Part shown: positions 36,886-48,014 of the stretch, in pieces | Layout: every line of letters starts with the position of its first letter | Position numbering within the stretch: the stretch's first letter is position 1 | Assembly: GCF_015689195.1 (NCBI RefSeq) | Contig: NZ_CP065044.1 | Location: forward strand, 744,001 to 808,000 | Length of the DNA stretch: 64,000 nt | From: Pectobacterium aroidearum | GTDB lineage: Bacteria > Pseudomonadota > Gammaproteobacteria > Enterobacterales > Enterobacteriaceae | Direction of reading: 5' to 3' | The notes under the pieces: model-generated | The model's database searches: none | The model's input: only the letters and a program-made list of their open reading frames with translations | Told to the model about the DNA's origin: nothing | Program-made: the position numbers and the translations under genes

Positions 36886-37461
36886 TTAGTGAGACGCGCC
36901 ACATGAACCGATTGGCAGGACGCTGCGGCCAAACTTCTCGTTCAGCACTTCAGCCATGGCCAGATAAATCGCGCTAGCGCCACAGATGATGCCTTCATAG
37001 CCCGCGAAGGTCAGCAGGGCATGGTTGCCGGTGAAGTTACCTACGGCCAGCAGAGCAAACAGCACGGTCAGGCTACCGAAGACAAATTGCAGCGCGCGGT
37101 TGGTGCCGAATGTACCGAAGAACATAAACAGCGTGAAGATGCCCCACAGGCCAAGGAAGACGCCAAGGAACTGGGCATCGCTGGCTTCCGCCAGACCCAT
37201 TTTCGGCAGCATAAGAATGGCAACCAGCGTCAGCCAGAATGCGCCATAAGACGTGAATGCGGTCACGCCAAATGTATTGCCTTTTTTATATTCCAGCAGA
37301 CCAGCCAGAATCTGGGCGATACCGCCGTAGAAAATACCCATGCTGAGAATGATGGAAGAAAGTGGGAAAAAGCCTGCGTTGTGCAGGTTCAACAGAATAG
37401 TGGTCATCCCGAAGCCCATCAGTCCTAATGGACCAGGATTTGCCAACGTGTTCGTGCTCAT
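36886..37461 (-). CDS. satP: Acetate/succinate-proton symporter SatP (YaaH)
   Basis: The 191-residue protein of the AceTr family has six membrane segments. It shows the family motif ANPGPLGLMGFGMTTILLN (residues 7-25) and LEYKKGNTFGVTAFTSYG, and ends near VLPIG. It imports acetate and succinate. I chose ATG 37461 (MSTNTLANPG) with GAGGA upstream; the frame is open to 37539 but the extra part is not conserved. Divergent from dnaK across 482 bases. Confidence 0.95.
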   Translation of the reverse strand: MSTNTLANPGPLGLMGFGMTTILLNLHNAGFFPLSSIILSMGIFYGGIAQILAGLLEYKKGNTFGVTAFTSYGAFWLTLVAILMLPKMGLAEASDAQFLGVFLGLWGIFTLFMFFGTFGTNRALQFVFGSLTVLFALLAVGNFTGNHALLTFAGYEGIICGASAIYLAMAEVLNEKFGRSVLPIGSCGASH

Positions 37462-37706
37462 AAATCCTCTGCAATAACAGATTATTAATAGTCCCTTCGC
37501 GTCGGGCGCGGCATTAAGGTTAGCGAATGCGCCAATCACGTTGGGATAGGTGTCGTTTAGGTGTTATTGCCCGCCATTATGTAGGGAAAAGTCCCCATTT
37601 TTGCGGCGAGCGCGGCATCATATCGGGCGTTTGGAACGGACACAACATGGGGAAGGTAGAATAGTTTGATCGTACGAGGGATAAAGGTCATTTTTTTTCA
37701 TCTTCC

Positions 37707-37738
37707 CCCCTTGATGATAGAAATGTTGGCCCCATCTT
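37707..37738 (+). promoter_or_regulatory. Sigma-32 heat-shock promoter dnaKp1
   Basis: CCCCTTGATG (-35, core CTTGATG 37710-37716) and CCCCATCTT (-10, 37730-37738) are spaced 13 bases, as in the sigma-32 consensus and nearly identical in type to E. coli dnaK p1. Confidence 0.9.
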
Positions 37739-37868
37739 ATTTCCAACCGAAACAGTTTGACCTGCCGCAAAGGCGTGTGTCGGGCCGTTACATCGGTGGT
37801 TAGCATGAAAGTGAAACGTGTGCTGCTGATGAAAACGAGGGTGTGTCGTTGGAAAACGAGAAATCTTG

Positions 37869-37894
37869 TTGAAAAATGACATTTCGCCCGCACA
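37869..37894 (+). promoter_or_regulatory. Possible second sigma-32 promoter dnaKp2
   Basis: TTGAAAA at 37869-37875 and CCCGCACA at 37887-37894 resemble the E. coli dnaK p2 arrangement (TTGAAA then CGCCC), nearer to the start codon. Confidence 0.5.
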
Positions 37895-37943
37895 GTAGGT
37901 TTAACCACCATACCGAATATGACTTTTTAGTGGAGATGTTTAG

Positions 37944-39851
37944 ATGGGTAAGATTATTGGTATCGACCTGGGTACAACCAACTCTTGTGTCGCGATTATT
38001 GACGGTACTCAGGTAAAAGTACTGGAAAATAGCGAAGGCGATCGCACCACGCCTTCAATCATTGCTTATACGCAAGATGGTGAAACTTTGGTTGGCCAAC
38101 CGGCTAAACGTCAGGCAGTGACCAACCCGAAAAATACCCTGTTTGCTATTAAGCGTCTGATTGGTCGTCGTTTCAAAGACGAAGAAGTTCAGCGCGATGC
38201 CAACATCATGCCGTACAAAATCATCGCGGCAGATAATGGCGATGCATGGCTGGAAGTGAAAGATCAGAAAATGGCTCCGCCGCAGATTTCAGCTGAAGTG
38301 CTGAAAAAAATGAAGAAAACGGCGGAAGACTATCTGGGTGAGACGATCTCCGAAGCGGTTATCACCGTACCGGCTTACTTCAACGATGCGCAGCGTCAGG
38401 CTACCAAAGATGCCGGTCGTATCGCGGGTCTGGAAGTAAAACGTATCATCAACGAACCAACAGCGGCAGCGCTGGCGTACGGTCTGGATAAAGAAGTTGG
38501 CAACCGTACTATCGCGGTTTACGACCTGGGCGGCGGTACGTTCGATATTTCCATCATCGAAATCGACGAAGTTGATGGCGAAAAAACTTTTGAAGTGTTG
38601 GCGACCAACGGTGATACCCACCTGGGTGGTGAAGACTTCGATAGCCGTATGATCAACTACCTGGTTGATGAATTTAAGAAAGAGCAAGGTTTCGACCTGC
38701 GCAATGACCCGCTGGCAATGCAGCGTCTGAAAGAAGCGGCAGAAAAAGCCAAGATCGAGCTGTCTTCTGCTCAACAGACCGACGTTAACCTGCCGTACAT
38801 CACGGCGGATGCCACAGGTCCTAAGCACCTGAACATCAAAGTGACCCGTGCGAAACTGGAATCACTGGTAGAAGAGCTGGTTAACCGTTCTCTGGAACCG
38901 TTAAAAGTGGCGTTGCAGGATGCGGGCCTGTCCGTTTCTGAAATTCAGGACGTGATTCTGGTTGGTGGTCAGACGCGTATGCCGCTGGTACAGAAGAAAG
39001 TCGCTGACTTCTTCGGTAAAGAGCCGCGTAAAGACGTGAACCCAGATGAAGCCGTTGCTATCGGTGCTGCGGTTCAGGGCGGCGTTCTGTCTGGTGACGT
39101 GAAAGACGTTCTGCTGCTGGACGTTACCCCGCTGTCTCTGGGTATCGAAACCATGGGCGGCGTGATGACGGCGCTGATCGCGAAGAACACCACGATCCCG
39201 ACTAAACACAGTCAGGTGTTCTCAACGGCGGAAGACAACCAGTCTGCGGTAACGATTCATGTTCTGCAGGGTGAGCGTAAGCGTGCGCACGATAACAAAT
39301 CTCTGGGTCAGTTTAACCTGGATGGTATTCAGGCCGCACCGCGCGGTATGCCGCAAATCGAAGTCACTTTCGACATCGACGCCGACGGTATCCTGCACGT
39401 TTCCGCGAAAGACAAAAACAGCGGTCGCGAGCAGAAAATCACTATCAAGGCATCTTCTGGTCTGAACGAAGAAGAAATCCAGAAAATGGTACGTGACGCG
39501 GAAGCGAATGCTGAAGCTGACCGTAAGTTTGAAGAGTTGGTTCAGGCACGTAACCAGGGCGATCACCTGCTGCACAGCACGCGTAAGCAGCTGGAAGAAG
39601 TGGGCGATAAACTGGCCGCTGATGACAAAACTGCCATCGACGATGCCCTGAAAGCGCTGGAAAGCGCGCTGAAAGGCGAAGACAAAGCAGAAATCGAAGC
39701 GAAAATTCAGGCGTTGGTACAGGTTTCTGGCAAGTTGCTGGAAGCGTCTCAGCCACAGCCTGGTGCCGAAGGCGCTGCTGATGATGCCTCTGCTCGTCGC
39801 GACGACGATGTCGTTGATGCTGAGTTTGAAGAAGTAAAAGATAAAAAGTAA
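37944..39851 (+). CDS. dnaK: Chaperone DnaK (Hsp70)
   Basis: The 635-residue Hsp70 has the ATPase domain ([41 protein letters not shown]), a linker [15 protein letters not shown], the peptide-binding beta domain, a helical lid and the C-terminal EVxDKK-type tail (EEVKDKK). It folds proteins with DnaJ and GrpE and down-regulates sigma-32. It is the first gene of a heat-shock operon with dnaJ. Confidence 0.98.
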   Translation: MGKIIGIDLGTTNSCVAIIDGTQVKVLENSEGDRTTPSIIAYTQDGETLVGQPAKRQAVTNPKNTLFAIKRLIGRRFKDEEVQRDANIMPYKIIAADNGDAWLEVKDQKMAPPQISAEVLKKMKKTAEDYLGETISEAVITVPAYFNDAQRQATKDAGRIAGLEVKRIINEPTAAALAYGLDKEVGNRTIAVYDLGGGTFDISIIEIDEVDGEKTFEVLATNGDTHLGGEDFDSRMINYLVDEFKKEQGFDLRNDPLAMQRLKEAAEKAKIELSSAQQTDVNLPYITADATGPKHLNIKVTRAKLESLVEELVNRSLEPLKVALQDAGLSVSEIQDVILVGGQTRMPLVQKKVADFFGKEPRKDVNPDEAVAIGAAVQGGVLSGDVKDVLLLDVTPLSLGIETMGGVMTALIAKNTTIPTKHSQVFSTAEDNQSAVTIHVLQGERKRAHDNKSLGQFNLDGIQAAPRGMPQIEVTFDIDADGILHVSAKDKNSGREQKITIKASSGLNEEEIQKMVRDAEANAEADRKFEELVQARNQGDHLLHSTRKQLEEVGDKLAADDKTAIDDALKALESALKGEDKAEIEAKIQALVQVSGKLLEASQPQPGAEGAADDASARRDDDVVDAEFEEVKDKK

Positions 39852-39901
39852 TCGCCCTTGAGCGGGCGCAGTAGCAGCCACAAGGCTATTGCTGGCAATC
39901 A

Positions 39902-39933
39902 GCACGGGCGTCGAGGAAACTCTGCGCCCGTGC
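39902..39933 (+). other. Stable hairpin between dnaK and dnaJ
   Basis: GCACGGGCG (39902-39910) pairs with CGCCCGTGC (39925-39933); inside, GAG-GAAA-CTC caps it with a GNRA tetraloop. No T-run follows. It may moderate read-through or protect dnaK mRNA. Confidence 0.6.
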
Positions 39934-39959
39934 ACGCATGTTGAGGGGCAGGAAAAGAA

Positions 39960-41096
39960 ATGGCGAAGCAAGATTATTACGAAAGCCTGGGCGTTGCTAA
40001 AAGCGCGGATGAGCGCGAAATAAAGAAAGCCTACAAGCGTCTGGCGATGAAGTACCACCCGGATCGCAATCCCGGTGATAGCGAGGCAGAAGCCAAGTTC
40101 AAAGAGATCAAAGAAGCCTACGAGATCCTTATCGATTCGCAAAAACGCGCCGCCTACGATCAGTACGGCCACGCGGCGTTTGAGCAAGGTGGTATGGGTG
40201 GAGGCGGCGGTGGCTTTGGCGGCGGCGGTGCCGATTTTGGTGATATTTTTGGCGACGTGTTCGGGGACATTTTTGGCGGCGGTCGTCGCCAGCGTGCGAG
40301 CCGTGGATCCGATTTACGCTACAACATGGAGTTGACGCTGGAAGAAGCGGTACGTGGCGTCACCAAAGAGATCCGTATTCCTGCGCTGGAAGAGTGTGAT
40401 GTCTGCCACGGCAATGGTGCGAAGCCGGGTAGCTCGCCCATCACCTGTCCAACCTGTCATGGTAATGGTCAGGTTCAGATGCGTCAGGGCTTCTTTACCG
40501 TGCAACAGGCGTGCCCACACTGTCATGGTCGCGGTAAGATCATTAAAGATCCGTGCGTCAAATGTCACGGTCATGGCCGCGTAGAGAAGAGCAAAACGCT
40601 GTCGGTGAAAATTCCGGCGGGTGTAGACACGGGTGACCGTATCCGTTTGTCCGGTGAAGGTGAAGCGGGCGAACACGGCGCGCCGTCAGGTGATTTGTAC
40701 GTTCAGGTGCAGGTTAAAGCGCACCCGATCTTCCAACGTGAAGAAAATAACCTGTACTGCGAAGTGCCGATCAACTTTGCGATGGCAGCATTAGGTGGCG
40801 AGATTGAAGTTCCGACACTGGATGGCCGTGTGAAGCTGAAAGTGCCTGCGGAAACGCAAACCGGCAAACTGTTCCGTATGCGTGGCAAAGGCGTGAAATC
40901 GGTACGTGGCGGTGCGCAGGGCGATCTGCTGTGTCGTGTCGTTGTGGAGACGCCAGTTAATCTGAACGAACGTCAGAGACAGCTGCTGCAAGAGCTCGAT
41001 GAGAGTTTTGGCGGCCCGTCTGGTGAAAGAAACAGCCCGCGTTCCAAAAGCTTTTTCGATGGCGTGAAGAAATTCTTCGACGATTTGACCCGCTAA
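39960..41096 (+). CDS. dnaJ: Chaperone DnaJ (Hsp40)
   Basis: The 378-residue type I J-protein has the J domain with HPD (YHPDRNPGD, about residues 32-40), a glycine/phenylalanine-rich linker (residues 75-105), and four zinc-finger repeats: [24 protein letters not shown] and CVKCHGHG. It stimulates DnaK ATPase and presents substrates. The ATG at 39960 follows AGGGGCAGG. Confidence 0.98.
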   Translation: MAKQDYYESLGVAKSADEREIKKAYKRLAMKYHPDRNPGDSEAEAKFKEIKEAYEILIDSQKRAAYDQYGHAAFEQGGMGGGGGGFGGGGADFGDIFGDVFGDIFGGGRRQRASRGSDLRYNMELTLEEAVRGVTKEIRIPALEECDVCHGNGAKPGSSPITCPTCHGNGQVQMRQGFFTVQQACPHCHGRGKIIKDPCVKCHGHGRVEKSKTLSVKIPAGVDTGDRIRLSGEGEAGEHGAPSGDLYVQVQVKAHPIFQREENNLYCEVPINFAMAALGGEIEVPTLDGRVKLKVPAETQTGKLFRMRGKGVKSVRGGAQGDLLCRVVVETPVNLNERQRQLLQELDESFGGPSGERNSPRSKSFFDGVKKFFDDLTR

Positions 41097-41122
41097 GGCG
41101 AATCGTTGAACGCGTAATCCAA

Positions 41123-41153
41123 AGACCGGTGGGGTAAACCTGCCGGTTTTTTT
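41123..41153 (+). terminator. dnaKJ operon terminator
   Basis: AGACCGG...CCGGTTT stem (ACCGG 41125-41129, CCGGT 41143-41147, with GG/CC inside) followed by a T-run. Confidence 0.75.
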
Positions 41154-41311
41154 ATGTCTTCCTTTAAAATACTCTTCACTTAATAGATCGATTTTTACGA
41201 TGTTTATACCAGTTTTAATCTGCTTTTAACGAGTAGTTAGATTGCGTAATCTTGCCTGCAAGAAAGTGGACGTACGGTATTCACGTTCATACCTGATGGG
41301 AGATTACGTCA

Positions 41312-42508
41312 ATGATAACAATGATTCGCCGCTTTATTCAGTTGGATGCGGCGGCTGGTGTGATGTTAATGATGGCGACGGTGCTGGCGCTCACGTTTGC
41401 CAATTGGTCTGTTACTGCCGCTGGCTATCAACAGTTCCTGATGATGCCGGTGGAAATGCGATTTGGCGCGCTGGAAATCAATAAGAACCTGTTGCTGTGG
41501 ATTAACGATGGCCTGATGGCGATTTTCTTTCTGCTGATTGGTTTGGAAGTGAAACGCGAATTAGTCGAAGGCACACTAGCCAGCCGTCAGCAGGCGATGC
41601 TACCGCTGGCAGCGGCGGTAGGTGGGATGATTTTTCCTGCCTTGCTGTTTCTGCTTTTCAACGCAAACGATGAGGTCACACGCGCTGGCTGGGCGATTCC
41701 TGCCGCGACGGATATCGCGTTCGCGATTGGCGTGCTGACGCTATTGGGCAAGCGCGTTCCCGCAGGGTTAAAAGTCTTCCTGCTGGCGTTGGCGATCATT
41801 GACGATCTGGGGGCGATCCTGATCATTGCCCTGTTTTATACGCAGCAAATCTTCTGGCCTGCACTGGGCGGCGCGGTGTTGGCGATTGCAGCGCTGGCCT
41901 ATTTGAACAGGCAACAGGTCCGGAAAACCTCCGCCTATTTGCTGGTGGGGATTGTCCTATGGGTCTGCATCCTAAAATGTGGCGTTCATGCGACGCTGGC
42001 CGGAGTGATTGTCGGATTCTTTATTCCTTTGCGTACGTCCGACGGAGAACCTTCTCCGGCAACCACGCTGGAACATGGTTTACAAACGTGGGTCGCGTTT
42101 CTGATCATTCCGCTGTTTGCCTTCGCTAATGCAGGCATTGTGTTACAGGGAATTGTGCTGGAAAAATTGTTCTCCCCTTTGAGTCTGGGTATCGCAGCCG
42201 GGCTGCTGATCGGTAAACCGCTGGGTATTACCCTGCTCAGTTGGCTAACTATCCGATTGGGCTATGCCCGTCTGCCTGTTGGGGTGGGTTTTAGCCAGAT
42301 AGTGGCGGTGTCAGTGCTGTGTGGTATCGGTTTTACCATGTCGATATTCATTACGCTGCTGGCATTCTCTGGCGGCGATGCGGAATTGATTACCTATGCC
42401 AAGCTGGGAATCTTGCTGGCGTCGGGGTTGGCGGCGTTGCTCGGCTATCTGGCATTGCGTGGAGTGTTGCCGGTGCTGGACAAGGCAGTGCAGCCGTGTA
42501 AGGGTTGA
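41312..42508 (+). CDS. nhaA: Na+/H+ antiporter NhaA
   Basis: The 398-residue membrane protein (12 segments) has the catalytic Asp pair in [14 protein letters not shown] (about residues 163-164) and the helix X lysine in LLIGKPLGI (about residue 300), with [15 protein letters not shown] before them. It exchanges one sodium for two protons and supports salt and alkaline tolerance. The ATG at 41312 has GGGAG nine bases upstream. nhaR follows as in E. coli. Confidence 0.97.
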   Translation: MITMIRRFIQLDAAAGVMLMMATVLALTFANWSVTAAGYQQFLMMPVEMRFGALEINKNLLLWINDGLMAIFFLLIGLEVKRELVEGTLASRQQAMLPLAAAVGGMIFPALLFLLFNANDEVTRAGWAIPAATDIAFAIGVLTLLGKRVPAGLKVFLLALAIIDDLGAILIIALFYTQQIFWPALGGAVLAIAALAYLNRQQVRKTSAYLLVGIVLWVCILKCGVHATLAGVIVGFFIPLRTSDGEPSPATTLEHGLQTWVAFLIIPLFAFANAGIVLQGIVLEKLFSPLSLGIAAGLLIGKPLGITLLSWLTIRLGYARLPVGVGFSQIVAVSVLCGIGFTMSIFITLLAFSGGDAELITYAKLGILLASGLAALLGYLALRGVLPVLDKAVQPCKG

Positions 42509-42540
42509 TGCTATGCCAGAAGCGCCAAGAGGGGGCCGGT

Positions 42541-43461
42541 GTGTCTCATTTGAATTTTAATCATCTCTATTATTTCTGGCAGGTTTATAAGTCGGGCTCC
42601 GTTGCCGGGGCAGCAGAGACGCTGTTCTTAACGCCGCAGACCATTACCGGGCAAATCAAATGCCTGGAAGAGCGTCTGCAGGGCAAACTCTTCAAGCGTA
42701 AAGGGCGGGGGCTGGAACCGACGGAGCTGGGGCAACTGGTTTTTCGCTATGCAGATAGCATGTTCCAGCTCAGCCAGGAAATGTTGGATATTGTGAACTA
42801 CCGCAAAGAATCGAACCTGCTATTCGATGTCGGTGTGGCAGATGCGTTGTCCAAACGGCTGGTTAGCAGGGTACTGGAAACGGTCGTGACGGAGCAGGAA
42901 CATATCCATCTGCGCTGTTTTGAGTCGACGCATGAGATGCTGCTGGAGCAACTGAGCCAGCATAAGCTGGATATGATTTTGTCTGATTGCCCGGTGGACT
43001 CAACGCAGCAGGAAGGGCTGTTTTCAATCAAGCTGGGCGAGTGTGGCGTCAGTTTTTACTGTAAACGTCCTCAGCCTGAATATGCTTTTCCGGCTTGCCT
43101 TGAACAACGTAAATTGTTGATTCCGGGGCGGCGAACCATGTTGGGACGAAAACTGCTGAACTGGTTTACTGCGCAGAATATTCAGGTGAACATTTTGGGC
43201 GAATTTGATGATGCAGCGCTGATGACTGCCTTCGGCATTAATAATGATGCGATTTTCGTTGCGCCATCGCTGTATGCCAATGAGATTTACCAGCAGGGCG
43301 ATGTCGTCGAGATCGGCAGGATCGAGAACATTCAGGACGAGTATTATGCGATCTTTGCTGCGAGAATGATCCAGCATCCGGCGGTACAGCGTGTCTGTAA
43401 CGCAGATTTTTCAGCGCTCTTCTGTGATAGAGCAGAAGGCCTGTCGCGGGCTGATAAATAA
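42541..43461 (+). CDS. nhaR: LysR-type activator NhaR
   Basis: The 306-residue regulator begins [20 protein letters not shown] and its helix-turn-helix lies at [20 protein letters not shown] (about residues 18-37). [19 protein letters not shown] and [16 protein letters not shown] match E. coli NhaR. It activates nhaA in response to sodium. I chose the GTG at 42541 because the residues before it are not conserved and an AGAGGGGG site precedes it; the earlier ATG at 42505 overlaps nhaA by four bases and cannot be excluded. Confidence 0.93.
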   Translation: MSHLNFNHLYYFWQVYKSGSVAGAAETLFLTPQTITGQIKCLEERLQGKLFKRKGRGLEPTELGQLVFRYADSMFQLSQEMLDIVNYRKESNLLFDVGVADALSKRLVSRVLETVVTEQEHIHLRCFESTHEMLLEQLSQHKLDMILSDCPVDSTQQEGLFSIKLGECGVSFYCKRPQPEYAFPACLEQRKLLIPGRRTMLGRKLLNWFTAQNIQVNILGEFDDAALMTAFGINNDAIFVAPSLYANEIYQQGDVVEIGRIENIQDEYYAIFAARMIQHPAVQRVCNADFSALFCDRAEGLSRADK

Positions 43462-43486
43462 GTCCTCGCCATGAAATGGCAGATGT

Positions 43487-43515
43487 AAAAAAACCGGCCT
43501 GAGCCGGTTTTTTTT
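43487..43515. terminator. Bidirectional terminator between nhaR and rpsT
   Basis: CCGGC-CTGA-GCCGG (43494-43507) is flanked by seven A's on the left and eight T's on the right, so it can end transcription on both strands. Confidence 0.9.
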
Positions 43516-43538
43516 AGCAACAACACGCAGATGCGTGA

Positions 43539-43802
43539 TTATTGCATGGCGTTGATGCGCGCAACCAGATTGGATTTATGACGTGCAGCTTTGTTCTTGT
43601 GAATCAGACCTTTACCAGCCTGGCGATCCACGATCGGTTGCATGTCATTAAACGCTTTCTGTGCCACTTCTTTATCGCCAGTAGCGATCGCCGCGTATAC
43701 TTTCTTGATGAAAGTACGCATCATTGAGCGACGGCTTGCGTTATGCTTACGGCGCTTCTCAGATTGTACGGCGCGTTTCTTAGCTGATTTGATATTAGCC
43801 AA
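43539..43802 (-). CDS. rpsT: 30S ribosomal protein S20
   Basis: The 87-residue basic protein has the length and sequence of E. coli S20: [20 protein letters not shown] at the start and [15 protein letters not shown] at the end. The start is a TTG at 43802 with GGGAG upstream; the longer ATG-initiated frame (to 43892) is not S20-like. A UUG start is also used by E. coli rpsT, where weak initiation is part of autoregulation. Confidence 0.96.
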   Translation of the reverse strand: MANIKSAKKRAVQSEKRRKHNASRRSMMRTFIKKVYAAIATGDKEVAQKAFNDMQPIVDRQAGKGLIHKNKAARHKSNLVARINAMQ

Positions 43803-44227
43803 GGTCCAACTCCCAAATATATTCAATCGAGGACAATTCAAAGGCCGTGGAATATGCTCGTTTAGCCTTCGTTTGTCAATGGATTTGTGCAAATAAGCGT
43901 CGTTTGTACGTCGACACTTGTTACGTTGTGATGGCGCAGGATTTTAGCAGCTTCACGCGGTGGAATACAGCCTTTCGCATCATAAATTCATTCTGAATTT
44001 GATAAAACCCTGTCTGCTATCGGTAAAGTCGTATTGTATAGGACATCCGCTACCTGGATATTCTGCTTGTGGGCGTCATCCATCGATGATTCAGCTAAAA
44101 AACGTGCAAATACTGGCACGATTTACAGGGTGGCAGCAAAAGGCGCGAATCGCGGGTTAACCTTACTCGCTGTACAAGGTATAATCCGCCGATTTCCATA
44201 ATTTTAACCCTTTGTTCTGGGCCAGCC
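43803..44227. other. rpsT-ribF divergent intergenic region
   Basis: This 425-base gap holds the rpsT promoters (not resolved) and the probable ribF promoter at 44157-44185. A 66-codon frame at 43960-44160 has no family resemblance and is not annotated. Confidence 0.55.
44157..44185 (+). promoter_or_regulatory. Probable ribF-ileS operon promoter
   Basis: TTAACC (44157-44162, four of six to TTGACA) and a consensus TATAAT (44180-44185) are spaced by 17 bases, 43 bases before the ribF start. Confidence 0.65.
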
Positions 44228-45169
44228 ATGCAGCTAATTCGCGGTATACACAATCTTCGGGCACACCATTACGGCTGTGTGCTCACTATTGGTAATTTTG
44301 ACGGCGTGCACCTCGGACACCAAATGCTGCTTGAGCGATTGAAGCAGGAAGGTCGCGCGCGTGGGCTGCCGGTGATGGTCATGATTTTTGAACCACAGCC
44401 GCTGGAACTCTTTGCTGCGGAAAAAGCGCCCGCACGTCTGACGCGACTGCGTGACAAGGTGAAATATCTGGCGCAGGCTGGCGTGGACTATCTGCTGTGC
44501 GTCAGATTCGACGCGCGTTTTGCCGCCAATGACGCCGAGACGTTCGTTTCTTCTCTGCTGGTGAAGAAATTGGGCGTGAAGTTTCTGGTTGTCGGAGATG
44601 ACTTCCGATTCGGGGCTGGTCGTCAGGGAGATTTCCTGTTATTACAGAAGGCTGGGCGTGAGTCGGGATTTGATGTCATCAGCACCGATTCGTTCTGCAA
44701 TGGCGGCAAACGGGTGAGCAGCACTGCCGTACGGGAAGCGCTCAGTCGTGATGAACTCGAGCTTGCGGAAAGCCTGCTGGGCCATCCTTACTGCATTTCC
44801 GGGCGTGTGGAACATGGTAAAGAATTGGGGCGAACCATTGGGTTCCCTACCGCCAACCTGCCGCTGAAACGTCAGGTTTCCCCTGTCAGCGGCGTATATG
44901 CCGTCAGCGTTTATGGGCTGGGGCAAGAGCCGCTACCGGGCGTCGCCAACATTGGTACACGTCCGACCGTAAACGGTGACAAACGCCAGCAGCTTGAAGT
45001 GCATTTGCTGGACGTGACGATAGATCTTTATGGTCGTCATATTGAAGTCGTACTGCGTAAAAAAATCCGTAATGAACAGCGTTTTGCTTCGCTCGATGCG
45101 TTAAAACAGCAAATCGCCGATGATGTGGTGACAGCCCGGACATTCTTCGGGTTAAAGACACCGGTTTAA
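44228..45169 (+). CDS. ribF: Bifunctional riboflavin kinase / FMN adenylyltransferase
   Basis: The 313-residue protein has E. coli RibF length. The N-terminal FAD synthetase half shows [13 protein letters not shown] (residues 20-32) and SSTAVREAL; the C-terminal flavokinase half shows [18 protein letters not shown] near residue 200 and [11 protein letters not shown]. It turns riboflavin into FMN and FAD. It is first in the ribF-ileS-lspA-fkpB-ispH order, as in E. coli. Confidence 0.97.
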   Translation: MQLIRGIHNLRAHHYGCVLTIGNFDGVHLGHQMLLERLKQEGRARGLPVMVMIFEPQPLELFAAEKAPARLTRLRDKVKYLAQAGVDYLLCVRFDARFAANDAETFVSSLLVKKLGVKFLVVGDDFRFGAGRQGDFLLLQKAGRESGFDVISTDSFCNGGKRVSSTAVREALSRDELELAESLLGHPYCISGRVEHGKELGRTIGFPTANLPLKRQVSPVSGVYAVSVYGLGQEPLPGVANIGTRPTVNGDKRQQLEVHLLDVTIDLYGRHIEVVLRKKIRNEQRFASLDALKQQIADDVVTARTFFGLKTPV

Positions 45170-45200
45170 TTTTTCTAGCCGAAACGAAATCGAGAATCTA

Positions 45201-48014
45201 ATGAGTGACTATAAGACTACCCTGAACTTGCCGGAAACAGGGTTCCCGATGCGTGGCGATCTGGCCAAGCGCGAACCTGACATGCTGAAACGTTGGTATG
45301 AACAGGATCTGTACGGGATTATTCGCAATGCGAAGAAGGGAAAGAAGACCTTCATTCTGCACGATGGCCCTCCGTACGCGAACGGCAGCATTCACATTGG
45401 TCACTCAGTTAACAAGATTCTGAAAGATATTATCGTTAAATCGAAAGGCCTGTCTGGCTACGATTCCCCTTATGTGCCGGGCTGGGACTGCCACGGTTTG
45501 CCGATTGAACTGAAAGTAGAACAGTTGATCGGTAAGCCGGGTGAGAAAGTCAGCGCGGCAGAATTCCGTGCGGAGTGCCGTAAATATGCGGCAGAGCAGG
45601 TTGCCGGTCAGAAAGCCGACTTTATTCGTCTCGGCGTGTTGGGCGACTGGGATCGTCCTTACCTGACGATGGATTTCAAAACCGAAGCGAACATCATTCG
45701 TGCGCTGGGTCGCATCATTGAAAACGGCCACCTGCACAAGGGGGCTAAGCCAGTTCACTGGTGTGCTGATTGTGGTTCCGCACTGGCGGAAGCGGAAGTT
45801 GAATATTACGACAAAACCTCTCCATCCATTGATGTGGCGTTCAACGCTAGCGATGTAGCGGCGGTATTAGCTAAATTTGGCGTGAGCAGCGTAGACGGCC
45901 CTGTTTCGCTGGTGATCTGGACGACGACGCCGTGGACGTTGCCAGCAAACCGTGCGATCTCGCTGAATGCAGAGTTCGATTATCAATTGGTGCAAATTGA
46001 CGGTCAGGCGTTGATTCTGGCGGCCGATCTGGTTGAAAGCGTGATGAAACGCGCAGGTGTGACCCAGTGGACAGTGCTGGGTGACTGCAAAGGCGCCGAT
46101 CTTGAGTTGCTGCGTTTCAAGCATCCGTTCCTGAGCTTCGACGTACCAGCTATTCTGGGCGACCACGTAACGCTGGATGCAGGTACCGGTGCGGTACATA
46201 CCGCTGGTGGTCACGGTCCTGACGACTATGTGATCAGCCAAAAATACAATCTGGAAATCGCTAACCCGGTGGGGCCGAATGGTTGCTACCTGAGCGGTAC
46301 CTATCCTGAACTGGATGGCAAATTCGTTTTCAAAGCTAACGATCTGATCGTTGAAATCCTGCGTGAAAAAGGCATGTTGCTGCACGTAGAGAAATTACAG
46401 CATAGCTATCCATGCTGCTGGCGTCATAAGTCGCCAATCATTTTCCGCGCGACGCCACAGTGGTTTGTCAGCATGGATCAAAAAGGCCTGCGTAAGCAGT
46501 CGCTGTCTGAAATCAAAGGCGTGCAGTGGATCCCGGATTGGGGTCAGGCGCGTATCGAAGCGATGGTCGCCAACCGTCCTGACTGGTGTATTTCCCGTCA
46601 GCGTACCTGGGGTGTACCAATGTCGCTGTTCGTCCACAAAGAGACAGAAGAGCTGCATCCGCGTACCGCTGAACTGATTGAAGCGGTGGCAAAACGTGTT
46701 GAAGCCGACGGTATTCAGGCATGGTGGGATCTCGATCCGGCCGATGTGCTGGGCGCTGACGCTGATAACTACGTCAAAGTGCCAGACACGCTGGATGTGT
46801 GGTTCGATTCAGGATCGACGCACGCGTCCGTGGTTGATGTCCGTCCTGAATTCGGCGGCCACGCGGCAGATATGTATCTGGAAGGTTCTGACCAGCATCG
46901 TGGCTGGTTCATGTCTTCTCTGATGATCTCTACGGCGATCAAAGGCAAAGCGCCTTACCGTCAGGTGCTGACTCACGGTTTCACCGTGGATGGTCAGGGA
47001 CGCAAAATGTCCAAGTCTATCGGCAATACCGTTAGCCCGCAGGACGTAATGAACAAGCTGGGTGCCGACATTCTGCGCCTGTGGATCGGTTCAACGGATT
47101 ACTCCGGTGAAATCGCGGTATCCGATGAGATCCTGAAGCGTTCTGCCGATGCCTATCGCCGTATTCGTAACACCGCACGCTTCCTGTTGGCGAACCTGAA
47201 CGGGTTCGATCCACAGAAAGATAGCGTGAAACCAGAAGACATGGTGGTGCTGGATCGCTGGGCGGTTGGCTGTGCGAAAGCCGCGCAGGAAGAGATCCTC
47301 GAAGCGTATGAAAGCTATGATTTCCACCGCGTCGTACAACGCCTGATGCAGTTCTGCTCGATCGAGATGGGATCGTTCTATCTGGATATCATTAAAGATC
47401 GTCAGTACACGGCAAAAAGCGACAGCGTTGCGCGCCGTAGCTGCCAGACTGCGCTATACCATATCTCAGAAGCGCTGGTACGTTGGATGGCACCGATTAT
47501 GTCCTTCACGGCTGATGAAATCTGGAGCTACCTGCCGGGCGAACGTGCGCAGTACGTGTTTACCGAAGAGTGGTATGACGGTCTGTTCGGGCTGGATGCT
47601 TCGGAAACCATGAACGATGCGTTCTGGGCCGATATCCTGAAAGTACGTAGCGAAGTGAACAAAGTCATCGAGCAGGCGCGTAATGACAAGCGCATCGGTG
47701 GATCGCTGGAAGCCTCTGTCACGCTGTACGCCGACGCTAATCTGGCGGGCAAACTGAACCAGCTGCGTCAGGAACTGCACTTCGCGCTGTTGACGTCAAA
47801 AGCGCTGGTGGAACGTTATGAAAATGCGCCGGATAGCGCGCAGGCAACGGAACTCATTGGACTGAAAATTGCCTTAAGTGAGGCAGAAGGGCACAAGTGT
47901 CCACGCTGCTGGCATTACGAGACGGATATCGGTAGCAACGCCGATCATCCTGAAGTGTGTGGTCGCTGTGCGACTAACGTGGGCGGTAACGGCGAAGAGC
48001 GTAAATTTGTCTGA
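45201..48014 (+). CDS. ileS: Isoleucyl-tRNA synthetase
   Basis: The 937-residue class I synthetase has HIGH in [12 protein letters not shown] (about residue 64) and KMSKS in [10 protein letters not shown] (about residue 602). The connective editing domain includes [14 protein letters not shown], and a C-terminal zinc site is seen in CPRCWHYE and CGRCATN. It charges isoleucine to tRNA and edits valine. The stop shares one base with the lspA start (TGATG). Confidence 0.98.
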   Translation: MSDYKTTLNLPETGFPMRGDLAKREPDMLKRWYEQDLYGIIRNAKKGKKTFILHDGPPYANGSIHIGHSVNKILKDIIVKSKGLSGYDSPYVPGWDCHGLPIELKVEQLIGKPGEKVSAAEFRAECRKYAAEQVAGQKADFIRLGVLGDWDRPYLTMDFKTEANIIRALGRIIENGHLHKGAKPVHWCADCGSALAEAEVEYYDKTSPSIDVAFNASDVAAVLAKFGVSSVDGPVSLVIWTTTPWTLPANRAISLNAEFDYQLVQIDGQALILAADLVESVMKRAGVTQWTVLGDCKGADLELLRFKHPFLSFDVPAILGDHVTLDAGTGAVHTAGGHGPDDYVISQKYNLEIANPVGPNGCYLSGTYPELDGKFVFKANDLIVEILREKGMLLHVEKLQHSYPCCWRHKSPIIFRATPQWFVSMDQKGLRKQSLSEIKGVQWIPDWGQARIEAMVANRPDWCISRQRTWGVPMSLFVHKETEELHPRTAELIEAVAKRVEADGIQAWWDLDPADVLGADADNYVKVPDTLDVWFDSGSTHASVVDVRPEFGGHAADMYLEGSDQHRGWFMSSLMISTAIKGKAPYRQVLTHGFTVDGQGRKMSKSIGNTVSPQDVMNKLGADILRLWIGSTDYSGEIAVSDEILKRSADAYRRIRNTARFLLANLNGFDPQKDSVKPEDMVVLDRWAVGCAKAAQEEILEAYESYDFHRVVQRLMQFCSIEMGSFYLDIIKDRQYTAKSDSVARRSCQTALYHISEALVRWMAPIMSFTADEIWSYLPGERAQYVFTEEWYDGLFGLDASETMNDAFWADILKVRSEVNKVIEQARNDKRIGGSLEASVTLYADANLAGKLNQLRQELHFALLTSKALVERYENAPDSAQATELIGLKIALSEAEGHKCPRCWHYETDIGSNADHPEVCGRCATNVGGNGEERKFV

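Larger units (their letters stand above)
37462..37943. other. satP-dnaK divergent intergenic region
   Basis: This 482-base region holds the dnaK heat-shock promoters at 37707-37738 and 37869-37894. No gene is supported. The satP promoter was not assigned. Confidence 0.6.

Noticed and set aside
39222..40187. 321-codon open frame antisense to dnaK and dnaJ
   Set aside because: Long antisense frames are a known artefact of dnaK codon usage; no family resemblance and no ribosome site evidence.
43960..44160. 66-codon frame in the rpsT-ribF gap
   Set aside because: No family resemblance or ribosome site, and it overlaps the ribF promoter region.
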